This document shows positions 49,565 through 58,351 of a stretch of DNA of 64,000 nt, one piece after another. The DNA lies in assembly GCA_031552185.1 (NCBI GenBank), contig JAVBMU010000032.1, forward strand, positions 1-64,000. The letters are read 5' to 3'. This DNA is from JAVBMU01 sp031552185 (lineage in GTDB: Bacteria; Actinomycetota; Actinomycetes; Actinomycetales; Cellulomonadaceae). The translations under genes were made by a program, and so were the position numbers. Positions within the stretch are counted from its first letter, which is position 1, and each line of letters begins with the position of its first letter. The notes under the pieces were generated by a model. That model ran no database searches, had not been told where the DNA came from, and saw only the letters and a list, made by a program, of their open reading frames with translations.

Positions 49565-49787
49565 ACACTGTGTCAGAAACATCTTCCGCCGGCGGTGGAT
49601 CCGACCCTCCGCGCCTGGCCGTAATCGGCCGAAATGGCGCGACTGGCCCTGGAGGGTGCGGCCGTTCGAATCAGGGCACCCGACGACGTCGACCCGTCCG
49701 GCGCGGGCGCCGAACCGGTCCTCGCCCCGCGGGCCGCCGCCACGGCACCCGATTGAGGTATCACTCAGCCAGGGCCCGGGATGCGGG

Positions 49788-49793
49788 TACCGT
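49788..49793 (+). promoter_or_regulatory. -10 box TACCGT of manC placed for a leaderless mRNA
   Basis: TACCGT, six bases, then the ATG of manC. No ribosome site is present. Confidence 0.4.
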
Positions 49794-49799
49794 GCCCTC

Positions 49800-50912
49800 A
49801 TGACCTCCCCGATTCCCGGGTTCTTCGCCGTCGTCCCCGCCGGTGGCGCGGGCACTCGGCTGTGGCCGTTGTCCCGCGCCGGCGCGCCGAAGTTCCTGCA
49901 CGACCTGACCGGCTCCGGCCGGAGCCTGCTGCAGGCCACCGTCGACCGGTTGCTGCCCCTGGCCGGGCCGGACGGCGTCGTGCTGGTGACCGGGCACCGT
50001 CACGTGACGGCCGCCGCGGCCCAACTGGATCTTCCGCCGGCGGCGATCCTCGCCGAGCCGTCGCCCCGGGATTCGATGGCGGCGATCGGGCTGGCGGCGG
50101 CGGTCCTGGAGCGCCGGCACGGCGACGTCGTGATCGGCTCCTTCGCCGCCGATCAGGTCATCACGGACCACCAGGAATTCGAGTCCGCCGTCCGGGAGGC
50201 GGTGGCGGCCGCCCGGGCCGGGTACGTCGTGACCATCGGCATCGCGGCCTCCCGGCCGTCGACGGCGTTCGGCTACGTTCGCACCGGCGCCCCGCTCGGC
50301 GTCGAGGGCGCGCCGCGCGCCCGGCACGCCGTGGCCTTCACCGAGAAGCCTGACGCCGCGACTGCGGCCCAGTACCTCGCCTCGGGGGAGTACCGCTGGA
50401 ACGCGGGCATGTTCATCGTCCGCGCGGCGGTGCTGCTCGATCACCTCGCCCGGCTGCGGCCGGAGTTGGCCTCGGGGCTGCGCCGGATCGCGCAGGCCTG
50501 GGACGGCCCGGCCCGGGCCGCGGTCCTGGCCGAGGTGTGGCCCGGCCTGGAGAAGATTGCGATCGATCATGCGGTCGCCGAGCCGGTCGCCGCGACCGGC
50601 GGCGTCGCCGTCGTGCCCGGCACGTTCGGCTGGGACGACCTGGGCGACTTCAACTCGCTCGCCGCCGTCTTGCCGTCGGTCGACGGCGCGGGGTCGAAGG
50701 TGCTCGGCGACGGGGGCCTGGTGGTGCGCGAGCTGAGCGCAGGCTCGGTCGTGGTCCCGGCCTCCGGCCGGGTGGTCACGGTGCTCGGGCTGGACGACGT
50801 CGTCGTGGTCGACACGCCGGACGCGCTGCTGGTGACGACCCGCGCGCGGGCGCAGCAGGTCAAGTCCGTGGTCGATGCGCTGCGCGAGCGCGGCCTCGAG
50901 GAACTGCTGTGA
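49800..50912 (+). CDS. manC: Mannose-1-phosphate guanylyltransferase
   Basis: Makes GDP-mannose from mannose 1-phosphate and GTP for glycolipid and glycan synthesis. 370 aa, the monofunctional size. Nucleotidyltransferase signature PAGGAGTRLWPLSR (residues about 11-24), SPRDSMAAIGLAA, FTEKPDAATA (sugar-site Lys), NAGMFIVRA and FGWDDLGDFN are all present. ATG 49800 gives the family N-terminus. It could supply precursors for the membrane mannosyltransferase in this window, though the link is only functional. Confidence 0.93.
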   Translation: MTSPIPGFFAVVPAGGAGTRLWPLSRAGAPKFLHDLTGSGRSLLQATVDRLLPLAGPDGVVLVTGHRHVTAAAAQLDLPPAAILAEPSPRDSMAAIGLAAAVLERRHGDVVIGSFAADQVITDHQEFESAVREAVAAARAGYVVTIGIAASRPSTAFGYVRTGAPLGVEGAPRARHAVAFTEKPDAATAAQYLASGEYRWNAGMFIVRAAVLLDHLARLRPELASGLRRIAQAWDGPARAAVLAEVWPGLEKIAIDHAVAEPVAATGGVAVVPGTFGWDDLGDFNSLAAVLPSVDGAGSKVLGDGGLVVRELSAGSVVVPASGRVVTVLGLDDVVVVDTPDALLVTTRARAQQVKSVVDALRERGLEELL

Positions 50913-50964
50913 TGGGCACCGCGGCGCGGCCGGCCGGGAACGGGCGGGCGATCCGGGCGCACCA

Positions 50965-50970
50965 TACGCT
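50965..50970 (+). promoter_or_regulatory. -10 box TACGCT of the M20 gene placed for a leaderless mRNA
   Basis: TACGCT, six bases, then ATG 50977. The same geometry as at manC, dapE and tatB. Confidence 0.4.
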
Positions 50971-50976
50971 CGACGG

Positions 50977-52218
50977 ATGAGCGCGGCGGCTCGGCCCGAA
51001 CTGGGCGGCGCACAGATCTCCGACCGGCCGGTTCGCCCGCGCGGCACCCGGTCGGCCTTCCTCGCCCGGGCGACGGCGCGCCGCCTGGACGAACTGGTGA
51101 CGATCCGGCGCGACCTGCACCAACACCCGGAGACTTCGCATCGGGAGACCCGCACGACGGCGGTGATCGCCGAGCGGCTGCTCGCGGCCGGCCTGCAGCC
51201 CCGGCCGCTGCCGGGCACGGGTGTCATCTGCGACGTGGGGCCCGAGCCGGCGCCGGGCGAGGGCCGGATCGCGCTTCGGGCGGACATCGACGCGCTGCCG
51301 CTGCCGGATCGCTGCGAGTTGCCGTTCGCCTCGGCGACGCCCGGCGTGGCGCACGCCTGCGGGCACGACGTGCATACGGCCGTGGTCCTCGGCGCAGGGT
51401 TTGCGCTCGCCGACCTCCACGCGGCGGGGGACCTGGACCGGGGCGTCCGGCTGATCTTCCAGCCCGCCGAGGAGGTCCAGCCCGCCGGGTCGCTGGACGT
51501 GATCGCGGCGGGCGCCCTGGACGGCGTCGCCGAGATCTACGCGGTGCACTGCGATCCGAAGGTGGACGTGGGTCAGGTCGGCACGCGGATCGGTCCGATC
51601 ACCTCCGCGTCGGACCAGATTTCCGTGACGGTGACCTCGCAGGGCGGCCACACCTCGCGCCCGCACCTGACCGGCGACGTCGTCTACGCGCTCGGGCAGG
51701 TCATCACCCAGGTCCCGGCGGTGCTGGGGCGCCGGCTCGACCCGCGGTCCGGGGTCAACCTCACGTGGGGGGCGGTGCAGGCCGGGTCGGTGCACAACGC
51801 GATCCCGAGCACCGGCACCCTGCGCGGCACGCTGCGCTGCCTGGACGTGCGCGCCTGGGAGCTCGCCGGCCGGGTGCTGCAGGACGCCGTCGAGCAGGTC
51901 ATTGCGCCGTACGAGGTGGAGGTCGCGGTGCACCGGGTCCGCGGCGTGCCGCCGGTGGAGAACGACGCGCGGTGTACCGGATTGCTCGAGGCCGCCGCTC
52001 ACGACGTGATCGGGCCCCACGCCGTCGTGCTCACTGAACAGTCGCTGGGGGGCGAGGACTTCGCCTGGTATCTCACCAAGGTGCCGGGCGCCATGGCCCG
52101 GCTCGGCACCCGGACCCCGGGCGGACATACCTTCGACATTCACCAGAGCGATTTGCGCGTCGACGAGCGAGCGATCGACGTCGGCGCCAAACTGCTCGCG
52201 CGAGTGGCGGCGGGCTGA
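50977..52218 (+). CDS. M20-family amidohydrolase (IAA-amino acid hydrolase/AbgB-like)
   Basis: 413 aa metal-dependent hydrolase. Motifs are IRRDLHQHPETSHRETRT, RADIDALPL, ACGHDVHTAVVLG (His/Asp), FQPAEEVQPAG (Glu pair), YAVHCDP and the C-terminal GGEDFAWYL. Members cleave amide bonds of N-acyl amino acids. It is related to, but clearly distinct from, the dapE product in this window. The substrate is unknown. It follows manC by 64 bp. Confidence 0.88.
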   Translation: MSAAARPELGGAQISDRPVRPRGTRSAFLARATARRLDELVTIRRDLHQHPETSHRETRTTAVIAERLLAAGLQPRPLPGTGVICDVGPEPAPGEGRIALRADIDALPLPDRCELPFASATPGVAHACGHDVHTAVVLGAGFALADLHAAGDLDRGVRLIFQPAEEVQPAGSLDVIAAGALDGVAEIYAVHCDPKVDVGQVGTRIGPITSASDQISVTVTSQGGHTSRPHLTGDVVYALGQVITQVPAVLGRRLDPRSGVNLTWGAVQAGSVHNAIPSTGTLRGTLRCLDVRAWELAGRVLQDAVEQVIAPYEVEVAVHRVRGVPPVENDARCTGLLEAAAHDVIGPHAVVLTEQSLGGEDFAWYLTKVPGAMARLGTRTPGGHTFDIHQSDLRVDERAIDVGAKLLARVAAG

Positions 52219-52455
52219 GCGACTCGGGACGCCTTGTCGGCCGACGTCGGCCGACGAAAAGGAACCCGGCGGGACGCAAGGTGACGCTTGGATAACGAAC
52301 GCCGGCAGGACCGGTCTCGCGGACGTGCCGCGCTGCAGGCGTGGCTAGTCTCGGAAATGACGGCGGTCGTAAGGCCCCGCGGTTCCTCCTGCCACGGGTG
52401 CCCCTGGAGGAACCAACGACCATGGGGGCATCGAATGACATGAGAGGAGTCCCAC

Positions 52456-53589
52456 GTGAGGACAGCCGGCAAGTTCACGGCCTTGGCGGCCATTGCGGCG
52501 CTCAGTCTGGCGGCCTGTGGCAGCGCCCCGGAGTCCGACGACTCGGGCAGCTCGTCGAAGGCGCCGACCTCGAGCGTGAGCGCGGTTGCCGGCTTCAAGC
52601 CGTGCATCGTCTCCGACCTCGGTGGCTTCGACGACAAGAGTTTCAACCAGCTCAGCTTCGAGGGCGCCAACCAGGCCGCCCAGGAACTGGGCACCGACCT
52701 GGTTCAGATCCAGTCCAACGCGGCCAGCGACTACAAGCAGAACCTGCAGAGCCTGGTCGACCAGAACTGCGGCGTGATCGTGTCGGTCGGGTTCAACTTG
52801 TCCGCGCCCACGGTCGAGTCCGCGCGGGCGAACCCGGACGGGCACTACGTCCTGATCGACGACGCGGCGGACAACAACACGGGCGACACGACTGACGGCA
52901 AGCCGGACGGAAAGAAGGACGCCGAGAACATCAAGCCCCTGCTCTATGACACGGCGCAGGCCGCATTCCTCGCCGGTTACCTCGCCGCCGGCTACTCGAA
53001 GGCCGGCAAGGTCGGCACCTACGGCGGCCTGGAGATCCCGACCGTCACGATCTTCATGGACGGCTTCAAGCAGGGCGTCGACTACTACAACAAGGCCAAG
53101 GGCAAGAACGTCCAGATCTTCGGGTGGGGCGGCAACTCCAATGCCTTCACCGGTGGTTTCGACGCGAACGAGAAGGCCAAGACGACGGCCAAGAACGTGA
53201 TCGACCAGGGCATCGATGTCCTGCTGCCGGTCGGCGGGCCGATTTACCAGTCCGGCCTGGCGGCGATCCAGGACTCCGGCCGCGACATCGCGCTGATCGG
53301 CGTCGACGCGGACCTCTTCCTGACCGACCCGAAGACCGCAGACTACGTGCTGACCTCCATCCAGAAGAAGATGGACGTCTCCACCAAGGAAGCGGTCCTG
53401 GCCGCGGGCCAGGGCGAGTTCGACGCGACCGCGTACATCGGCACGCTCAAGAACGGCGGCGTGGACATTGCGCCGCTGCACAACTTCGAGAGCAAGGTCG
53501 ACTCCGCGCTGGTGCAGGAGGTGAACGACCTCAAGGCGAAGGTCATCTCGGGTGAGGTCCCGGTCACGTCCTACCTGGCCGGCCAGTAA
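52456..53589 (+). CDS. BMP-family ABC substrate-binding lipoprotein (nucleoside receptor)
   Basis: 377 aa. Lipoprotein signal with lipobox LAAC (Cys near residue 21), a Ser-rich linker, then the BMP/PnrA fold: CIVSDLGGFDDKSFNQLSFEG, IVSVGFNLS, AAFLAGYLAAGYSKAGKVGTYGG and VLLPVGGPIYQSGL. The family binds purine and pyrimidine nucleosides. The genes after it (ABC ATPase, two permeases, cytidine deaminase, thymidine phosphorylase) fit nucleoside uptake. GTG start with a GAGGAG site 7 nt upstream. The 237 bp before it hold no gene. Confidence 0.94.
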   Translation: MRTAGKFTALAAIAALSLAACGSAPESDDSGSSSKAPTSSVSAVAGFKPCIVSDLGGFDDKSFNQLSFEGANQAAQELGTDLVQIQSNAASDYKQNLQSLVDQNCGVIVSVGFNLSAPTVESARANPDGHYVLIDDAADNNTGDTTDGKPDGKKDAENIKPLLYDTAQAAFLAGYLAAGYSKAGKVGTYGGLEIPTVTIFMDGFKQGVDYYNKAKGKNVQIFGWGGNSNAFTGGFDANEKAKTTAKNVIDQGIDVLLPVGGPIYQSGLAAIQDSGRDIALIGVDADLFLTDPKTADYVLTSIQKKMDVSTKEAVLAAGQGEFDATAYIGTLKNGGVDIAPLHNFESKVDSALVQEVNDLKAKVISGEVPVTSYLAGQ

Positions 53590-53600
53590 GGCAACCTCTG

Positions 53601-53634
53601 GCGGGGAGGCCGGCGGCTTCGCCGGCCTCCCCGC
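53601..53634 (+). terminator. Stem-loop after the binding-protein gene (partial terminator)
   Basis: A perfect 14-bp stem (arms 53601-53614 and 53621-53634, GCGGGGAGGCCGGC and complement) with loop GGCTTC, 12 bp after the lipoprotein stop and 58 bp before the ATPase start. No T-run follows. Analogous in place and strength to the hairpin at 7262-7293. Confidence 0.75.
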
Positions 53635-53692
53635 TGCCGTCTTCGACCCGTCCCTGTCCACCGCCACGAGCGCCGATCGCCGAGGGGATCAG

Positions 53693-55213
53693 ATGAAACT
53701 CGAACTTCGAGGTATCACCAAGCGATTCGGATCGCTTGTCGCGAACGACCACATCGATCTCGAGGTGAGTTCCGGCGAGATCCTGTGCCTGCTCGGCGAG
53801 AACGGGGCCGGCAAGTCCACCCTGATGAACGTGCTCTACGGCCTGTACACCGCGGACGAGGGTGAGGTCCTGCTCGACGACGAGGTGCAGCACTTCAGCG
53901 GGCCCGGCGACGCGATGGCGGCCGGGATCGGCATGGTGCACCAGCACTTCATGCTGATCCCGGTCTTCACCGTGGCGGAGAACGTGATCCTCGGGCACGA
54001 ACAAACGCTGCCCGGCGGCCGGCTCGACCTGGAAGCAGCCCGTGCCAAGGTGCGCGAGATCTCCGCCCGGTTCGGCTTCGACATCGACCCGGATGCCGTG
54101 GTCGAGGACCTTCCGGTCGGGGTCCAACAGCGGGTCGAGATCATCAAAGCGTTGTCCCGGGATGCGAAGGTCCTCGTTTTCGACGAGCCGACCGCCGTCC
54201 TGACCCCGCAGGAGACCGATGAACTGATGGGGATCATGCGGGTCCTGCGGGACGGCGGCGCCGCGATCATTTTCATCACCCACAAGCTTCGCGAGGTGCG
54301 TGAGGTGGCGGACCGGATCACGGTGGTCCGGCTCGGCCGGGTGGTCGGCGAGGCGCCGCGGGACGCGACCAACGCCCAACTGGCCGCCATGATGGTCGGC
54401 CGCACGGTCGAACTGACGGTGCACAAGAAGCCGCCGGCGCTCGTCGAGTCCCGGCTCGAGGTCGAGGACCTCTCGGTCACGGACCCGTTCGGGCGGGTGC
54501 TGGTGGACGCCATCACCTTCTCGGTGCGCGGCGGCGAGATCCTCGTCGTCGCGGGGGTTCAGGGCAATGGGCAGACCGAACTGACCGAGGCGCTGCTGGG
54601 GCTCCAGGAGCGGGTGACCGGCAGCATTCGGTTGAACGGCACCGAACTGGTCGGCCGGACGGTGCGCCAGATCCTCGATGCGGGCGTCGGCTTTGTCCCC
54701 GAGGACCGCCAGGTCGACGGCCTGGTGGGCGAGTTCACCATCGCCGAGAACCTCATGCTGAACCGCGCCACCGGCGCGCCCTTCGTCCGGCGGGGAAACC
54801 TCCAACTCGGGGCGCGGGACCGGTTCGCAAGCCGCACGGCGGAGGAATTCGACGTGCGCTCGCAGGGCATCGGCACCCGGGCGAGCCGGCTGTCCGGCGG
54901 CAACCAGCAGAAGGTGGTGCTCGCCCGGGAATTGTCCCGCGATTTGCGCCTGTTCGTGGCCGCGCAGCCGACCCGCGGGGTCGACGTCGGCTCGGTCGAA
55001 TTCATTCACAAGCGGATCGTCGAGACCCGCGACGCCGGCGTCCCGGTTGTGGTTGTGGCCACCGAACTCGACGAGGTGCTCGCCCTGGCCGACCGGATCA
55101 TGGTCATGTACCGCGGCCGGGTGGTCGGCATCGTGCCGGGGACGACATCCCGCGAGACGCTCGGCCTGATGATGGCCGGGATCGTGCCCGAGCCCGAAGG
55201 GGAGGCCGCATGA
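53693..55213 (+). CDS. Nucleoside ABC transporter ATP-binding protein (two ABC cassettes, RbsA/NupA-like)
   Basis: 506 aa. The first cassette has Walker A GENGAGKSTLMNVL, Q-loop VHQHFMLIPVFTVAENVILG and Walker B VLVFDEPTAVLTPQE. The second is degenerate, as usual: Walker A-like GVQGNGQTELTE, signature LSGGNQQKVVLARE and AAQPTRGVDVGS. This is the sugar/nucleoside importer subtype. ATG 53693 follows a GAGGGG site. The stop overlaps the next ATG by four bases. Confidence 0.95.
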   Translation: MKLELRGITKRFGSLVANDHIDLEVSSGEILCLLGENGAGKSTLMNVLYGLYTADEGEVLLDDEVQHFSGPGDAMAAGIGMVHQHFMLIPVFTVAENVILGHEQTLPGGRLDLEAARAKVREISARFGFDIDPDAVVEDLPVGVQQRVEIIKALSRDAKVLVFDEPTAVLTPQETDELMGIMRVLRDGGAAIIFITHKLREVREVADRITVVRLGRVVGEAPRDATNAQLAAMMVGRTVELTVHKKPPALVESRLEVEDLSVTDPFGRVLVDAITFSVRGGEILVVAGVQGNGQTELTEALLGLQERVTGSIRLNGTELVGRTVRQILDAGVGFVPEDRQVDGLVGEFTIAENLMLNRATGAPFVRRGNLQLGARDRFASRTAEEFDVRSQGIGTRASRLSGGNQQKVVLARELSRDLRLFVAAQPTRGVDVGSVEFIHKRIVETRDAGVPVVVVATELDEVLALADRIMVMYRGRVVGIVPGTTSRETLGLMMAGIVPEPEGEAA

Positions 55214-56565
55214 GCGGCAACGTGCCCGAGCCCGGCGTCGAGGGCGCCGGCGCCGAACCGAGCGAGGGCGCGCCCGTGCGCGGCGGCGGAACGGTCGCCG
55301 ACGCCGGGCCGGCGGCCGCACCGGACGACCGCTGGCGGGCCGCGTTCCGGCAGATGATGTCCGGGGGGTGGGCCGTCTCGCTCGGTGCGGTGCTGCTGGC
55401 CGTCCTGGTCGGGTCGGTGATGATCGCCGCCACGGACGAGGGCGTCCAGGAGGCATCGTCCTACTTCTTCGCCCGCCCGGGTGACACCCTGGCGGCGATC
55501 GGTGACGCCATCGGGGGCGCCTATTCCGCCCTGTTCCAGGGCTCGGTCTACAACTTCGGGGCGTCGAGCTTCCAGGCAGGCATCCGGCCGCTCACCCAGA
55601 CGCTGACCTTCGCGACGCCGCTGATCGCGGCCGGGCTCGGGGTCGCCCTCGCCTTCCGGGCCGGGTTGTTCAACATCGGCGGTCAGGGCCAGATCCTGAT
55701 GGCCGCCGCCGGCGCCGGCTGGATCGCGCTGCGGGTCACCTTGCCGTTCCCGTTGCACCTGATCGTCGCCGTCCTGGTCGGCATGCTGGCCGGCGCGCTG
55801 TGGTCCGGGATTGCGGGCGTGCTGAAGGCGCGCACCGGTGCGCACGAGGTGATCGTCACGATCATGCTGAACTACACGGCGTTCTACCTGCTGTCCTACC
55901 TGCTCTCGACCCAGGGGGCGCTCCAACCGGCCGGCACCACGAACCCGCTGACGTCCAGCACGCCGACGAACGCACAACTGCCGAAGCTGCTCGGCTCGCG
56001 CTATGACCTGCACCTCGGCTTTATCCTCGCCCTGCTCGCCGTGGCCTACGTCTGGTGGCTGCTCAACCGGTCCAGCACCGGATTCGCGTTCCGCGCCGTG
56101 GGCGAGAACCCCCGCGCGGCTCGGGTGGCGGGGATGAATGTCCCCCGGGTGATCGTCAGCTCGATGCTGATCGCGGGCGCATTGACCGGCCTCGCCGGGA
56201 CGACTCAGGTCCTCGGCCTGGTCACCACCGGCTTCGGCTCGGATATCGACGCCGGCATCGGGTTCGACGCGATCACGGTGGCCCTGCTCGGCGGTTCCTC
56301 GCCGCTCGGGGTGCTCGGGGCCGGGTTGTTGTTCGGTGCGTTCAAGGCGGGTGGTACCGCGATGCAGGCGTCCCAGGGCATCCCCATTGAGATTGTGCTC
56401 GTCGTGCAGTCGTTGATCGTCCTGTTCATCGCGGCCCCGCCGCTGGTGCGGGCGATCTTCCGGCTGCCCCAGCCCGAGGCCGGCGGTCGACGTCGGACCC
56501 GCAAGGCCGCGGGCAAGCGCACCGATTCCGATCGTCGGACCGAGGCGAAGGTGGTGTCCCGATGA
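55210..56565 (+). CDS. Nucleoside ABC transporter permease (BmpB/NupP-like)
   Basis: 451 aa. A cytoplasmic N-terminus rich in Gly/Ala/Pro (about 50 residues) precedes eight or more helices of the BPD_transp_2 family. Typical stretches are TPLIAAGLGVALAFRAGLFNIGGQGQI, EVIVTIMLNYTA, GFAFRAVGENPRAARVAGMNV and GFDAITVALLGGSSPLG. A basic tail (GGRRRTRKAAGKRTDSDRR) ends the protein. Overlaps both neighbours by four bases. Confidence 0.93.
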   Translation: MSGNVPEPGVEGAGAEPSEGAPVRGGGTVADAGPAAAPDDRWRAAFRQMMSGGWAVSLGAVLLAVLVGSVMIAATDEGVQEASSYFFARPGDTLAAIGDAIGGAYSALFQGSVYNFGASSFQAGIRPLTQTLTFATPLIAAGLGVALAFRAGLFNIGGQGQILMAAAGAGWIALRVTLPFPLHLIVAVLVGMLAGALWSGIAGVLKARTGAHEVIVTIMLNYTAFYLLSYLLSTQGALQPAGTTNPLTSSTPTNAQLPKLLGSRYDLHLGFILALLAVAYVWWLLNRSSTGFAFRAVGENPRAARVAGMNVPRVIVSSMLIAGALTGLAGTTQVLGLVTTGFGSDIDAGIGFDAITVALLGGSSPLGVLGAGLLFGAFKAGGTAMQASQGIPIEIVLVVQSLIVLFIAAPPLVRAIFRLPQPEAGGRRRTRKAAGKRTDSDRRTEAKVVSR

Positions 56566-57854
56566 GCGCGCCCATCGCAGTCGCGCCTGAACCGGCCGTC
56601 GTCGAGAGCCGGACCGTCGCGGTGGTGAACTGGAAGGCGGCCACGGTGCTCGGCGTCGTCACGGCGCTGTTCGCCCTGCTGCTCCTGCTCGCGCCGCGGG
56701 CCGGGGACGCGACGTTCGACTGGTCGTCGCGCGAGGACCTGCTCCACCTGCCGAACACCGCGGTGCCCGGCACGGCGACCGCGTGGCTCTGCGTCGCGGT
56801 GATGGCCCTGCTGACGGGCGTCGCGGTGCTGCGCACCCGTGCGGTCGGCCGGGCGCCCGGCTGGGTCTCGGCGGTCTTCGCGATCGTCGGCCTCTTCGGC
56901 TTCCTGGCCTGGGCGGCTGCCGGCGGTCAGGGCAGCCTGTCCGTGGTCGGTCTGCTGACCGGCGCGATCGGGCTCGCGGTGCCGATCGCGTACGGCGCGA
57001 TGGGCGGCGTGATCGGCGAACGTGCCGGCGTCGTCAACATCGCCATCGAGGGGCAGTTGCTGGCCGGCGCGTTCGTCGCCGCCGTGGCCGACACGCTCAC
57101 CGGCAGTCCGTGGGTGGGCGTGCTCGCCGCCATCCTCGCGGGGATGGCGGTCGCCCTCGTGCTCGGCCTGTTCACCATCACCTACGCCGTCAACCAGATC
57201 ATCGTGGGCGTCGTGCTGAATGTGCTGATCCTGGGCCTGACCAGCTTCTTCTATTCGCAGGTCTTGGTGCCCGACGCCGCGCGGCTGAACACGACGACCC
57301 GGTTCACCCGGATCGAGATTCCCGGGCTGTCGAAGATCCCGGTGATCGGGCCGGTGCTGTTCGACCAGACGGTCGTCGTCTACCTGCTGTTCGTGGTTAT
57401 TGCCGCGGTGTGGTTCCTGCTGTTCCGGACCCGTTGGGGCCTGCGCGTGCGGTCGGTCGGCGAGCATCCGAAGGCGGCCGACACGGTGGGCATCAAGGTG
57501 CTCGCGACTCGATACCGGGCGCTGATCCTGGCCGGCGGCATCGCGGGCATCGGTGGGAGTTTCTTCACCGTGGTGTCGATCTCCTCGTTCAACAAGAACA
57601 TGACGGCGGGGGCGGGCTTTATCGCGCTCGCGGCCGTCATCTTCGGCAAGTGGCATCCCGTGCGCGCGGCGCTCGCGGCACTGCTGTTCGGCTTCGCGAC
57701 GAACCTGCAGTCTGTGCTCTCCGTGGTCGGCTCGCCGGTGCCGAGCCAATTCATGCTCATGCTGCCGTACGTCGTGACGATCCTGGCCGTGGCCGGGCTG
57801 GTCGGTGCGTCCCGCCCGCCGGCGGCGGACGGTGAGCCGTACGTGAAGGAGTAG
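56562..57854 (+). CDS. Nucleoside ABC transporter permease (BmpC/NupQ-like)
   Basis: 430 aa, partner of the preceding permease. The N-terminal 130 residues add about three helices before the usual core (AVPIAYGAMGGVIGERAGVVNIAIEGQLL; VNQIIVGVVLNVLILGLTSFF; GLRVRSVGEHPKAADTVGI; GAGFIALAAVIFGKWHPVRA). The stop lies two bases before the cytidine deaminase ATG, so import and salvage genes are in one operon. Confidence 0.93.
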   Translation: MSAPIAVAPEPAVVESRTVAVVNWKAATVLGVVTALFALLLLLAPRAGDATFDWSSREDLLHLPNTAVPGTATAWLCVAVMALLTGVAVLRTRAVGRAPGWVSAVFAIVGLFGFLAWAAAGGQGSLSVVGLLTGAIGLAVPIAYGAMGGVIGERAGVVNIAIEGQLLAGAFVAAVADTLTGSPWVGVLAAILAGMAVALVLGLFTITYAVNQIIVGVVLNVLILGLTSFFYSQVLVPDAARLNTTTRFTRIEIPGLSKIPVIGPVLFDQTVVVYLLFVVIAAVWFLLFRTRWGLRVRSVGEHPKAADTVGIKVLATRYRALILAGGIAGIGGSFFTVVSISSFNKNMTAGAGFIALAAVIFGKWHPVRAALAALLFGFATNLQSVLSVVGSPVPSQFMLMLPYVVTILAVAGLVGASRPPAADGEPYVKE

Positions 57855-57856
57855 CC

Positions 57857-58351
57857 ATGGACCGCGGCAGGGTGGAACCGGGCGGCGTGGAACCGGGCGG
57901 CGTGGAATCGGCTGGTCCGCGGACCGTCGCCGACGTGACCGAGGCGGACTGGGCGCGCCTGCACGACGCCGCAATCACCATGGCGGCTCGCGCCTACGCG
58001 CCCTATTCGGGATACCCGGTCGGCGCGGCCGCGTGCGCCGACACGGGGCGAACGGTGCTGGGCTGCAACGTGGAGAACGCCGCGTACGGGGTGACGCTTT
58101 GCGCCGAGTGCTCGCTCGTCTCGCAGTTGATCGGCACCGGCGGCGGCCGGCTCCTCGCGCTGGTCTGCGTGAACGGCGTCGGCGACCTCATCCTGCCGTG
58201 CGGGCGCTGCCGGCAACTCCTGTGGGAGCACGGCGGGCCGGACCTGCTGGTGGCGACGCCCGGCGGGCGACGCTCGATCGCCGCCCTGCTGCCCGACGCC
58301 TTCGGGCCGGGCGACCTCGCCGCCGTCGCAGCGCCCGGGGGGCGACCGTGA
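57857..58351 (+). CDS. cdd: Cytidine deaminase
   Basis: Zinc enzyme that converts cytidine and deoxycytidine to uridine and deoxyuridine. 164 aa. Catalytic motifs are GCNVENAAYG, TLCAECS (Cys ligand and catalytic Glu) and PCGRCRQLLWE (two Cys ligands). An N-terminal extension of about 25 residues contains a VEPGG duplication not usual for the family. It overlaps deoA by four bases (GTGA). Confidence 0.94.
   Translation: MDRGRVEPGGVEPGGVESAGPRTVADVTEADWARLHDAAITMAARAYAPYSGYPVGAAACADTGRTVLGCNVENAAYGVTLCAECSLVSQLIGTGGGRLLALVCVNGVGDLILPCGRCRQLLWEHGGPDLLVATPGGRRSIAALLPDAFGPGDLAAVAAPGGRP

Larger units (their letters stand above)
49403..49799. other. Divergent control region between sdhC and manC
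   Basis: About 400 bp without a credible gene. On the sdh side it holds a possible -10 and a perfect CRP/GlxR-like palindrome. On the manC side it holds a leaderless-type -10. The stretch 49540-49580 is the most A/T-rich of the region. Confidence 0.6.

Noticed and set aside
56205..57974. Minus-strand frame of about 589 codons opposite the nucleoside permeases
   Set aside because: His/Arg/Asp-rich shadow sequence; the plus-strand permeases are coupled to their neighbours and carry family motifs.
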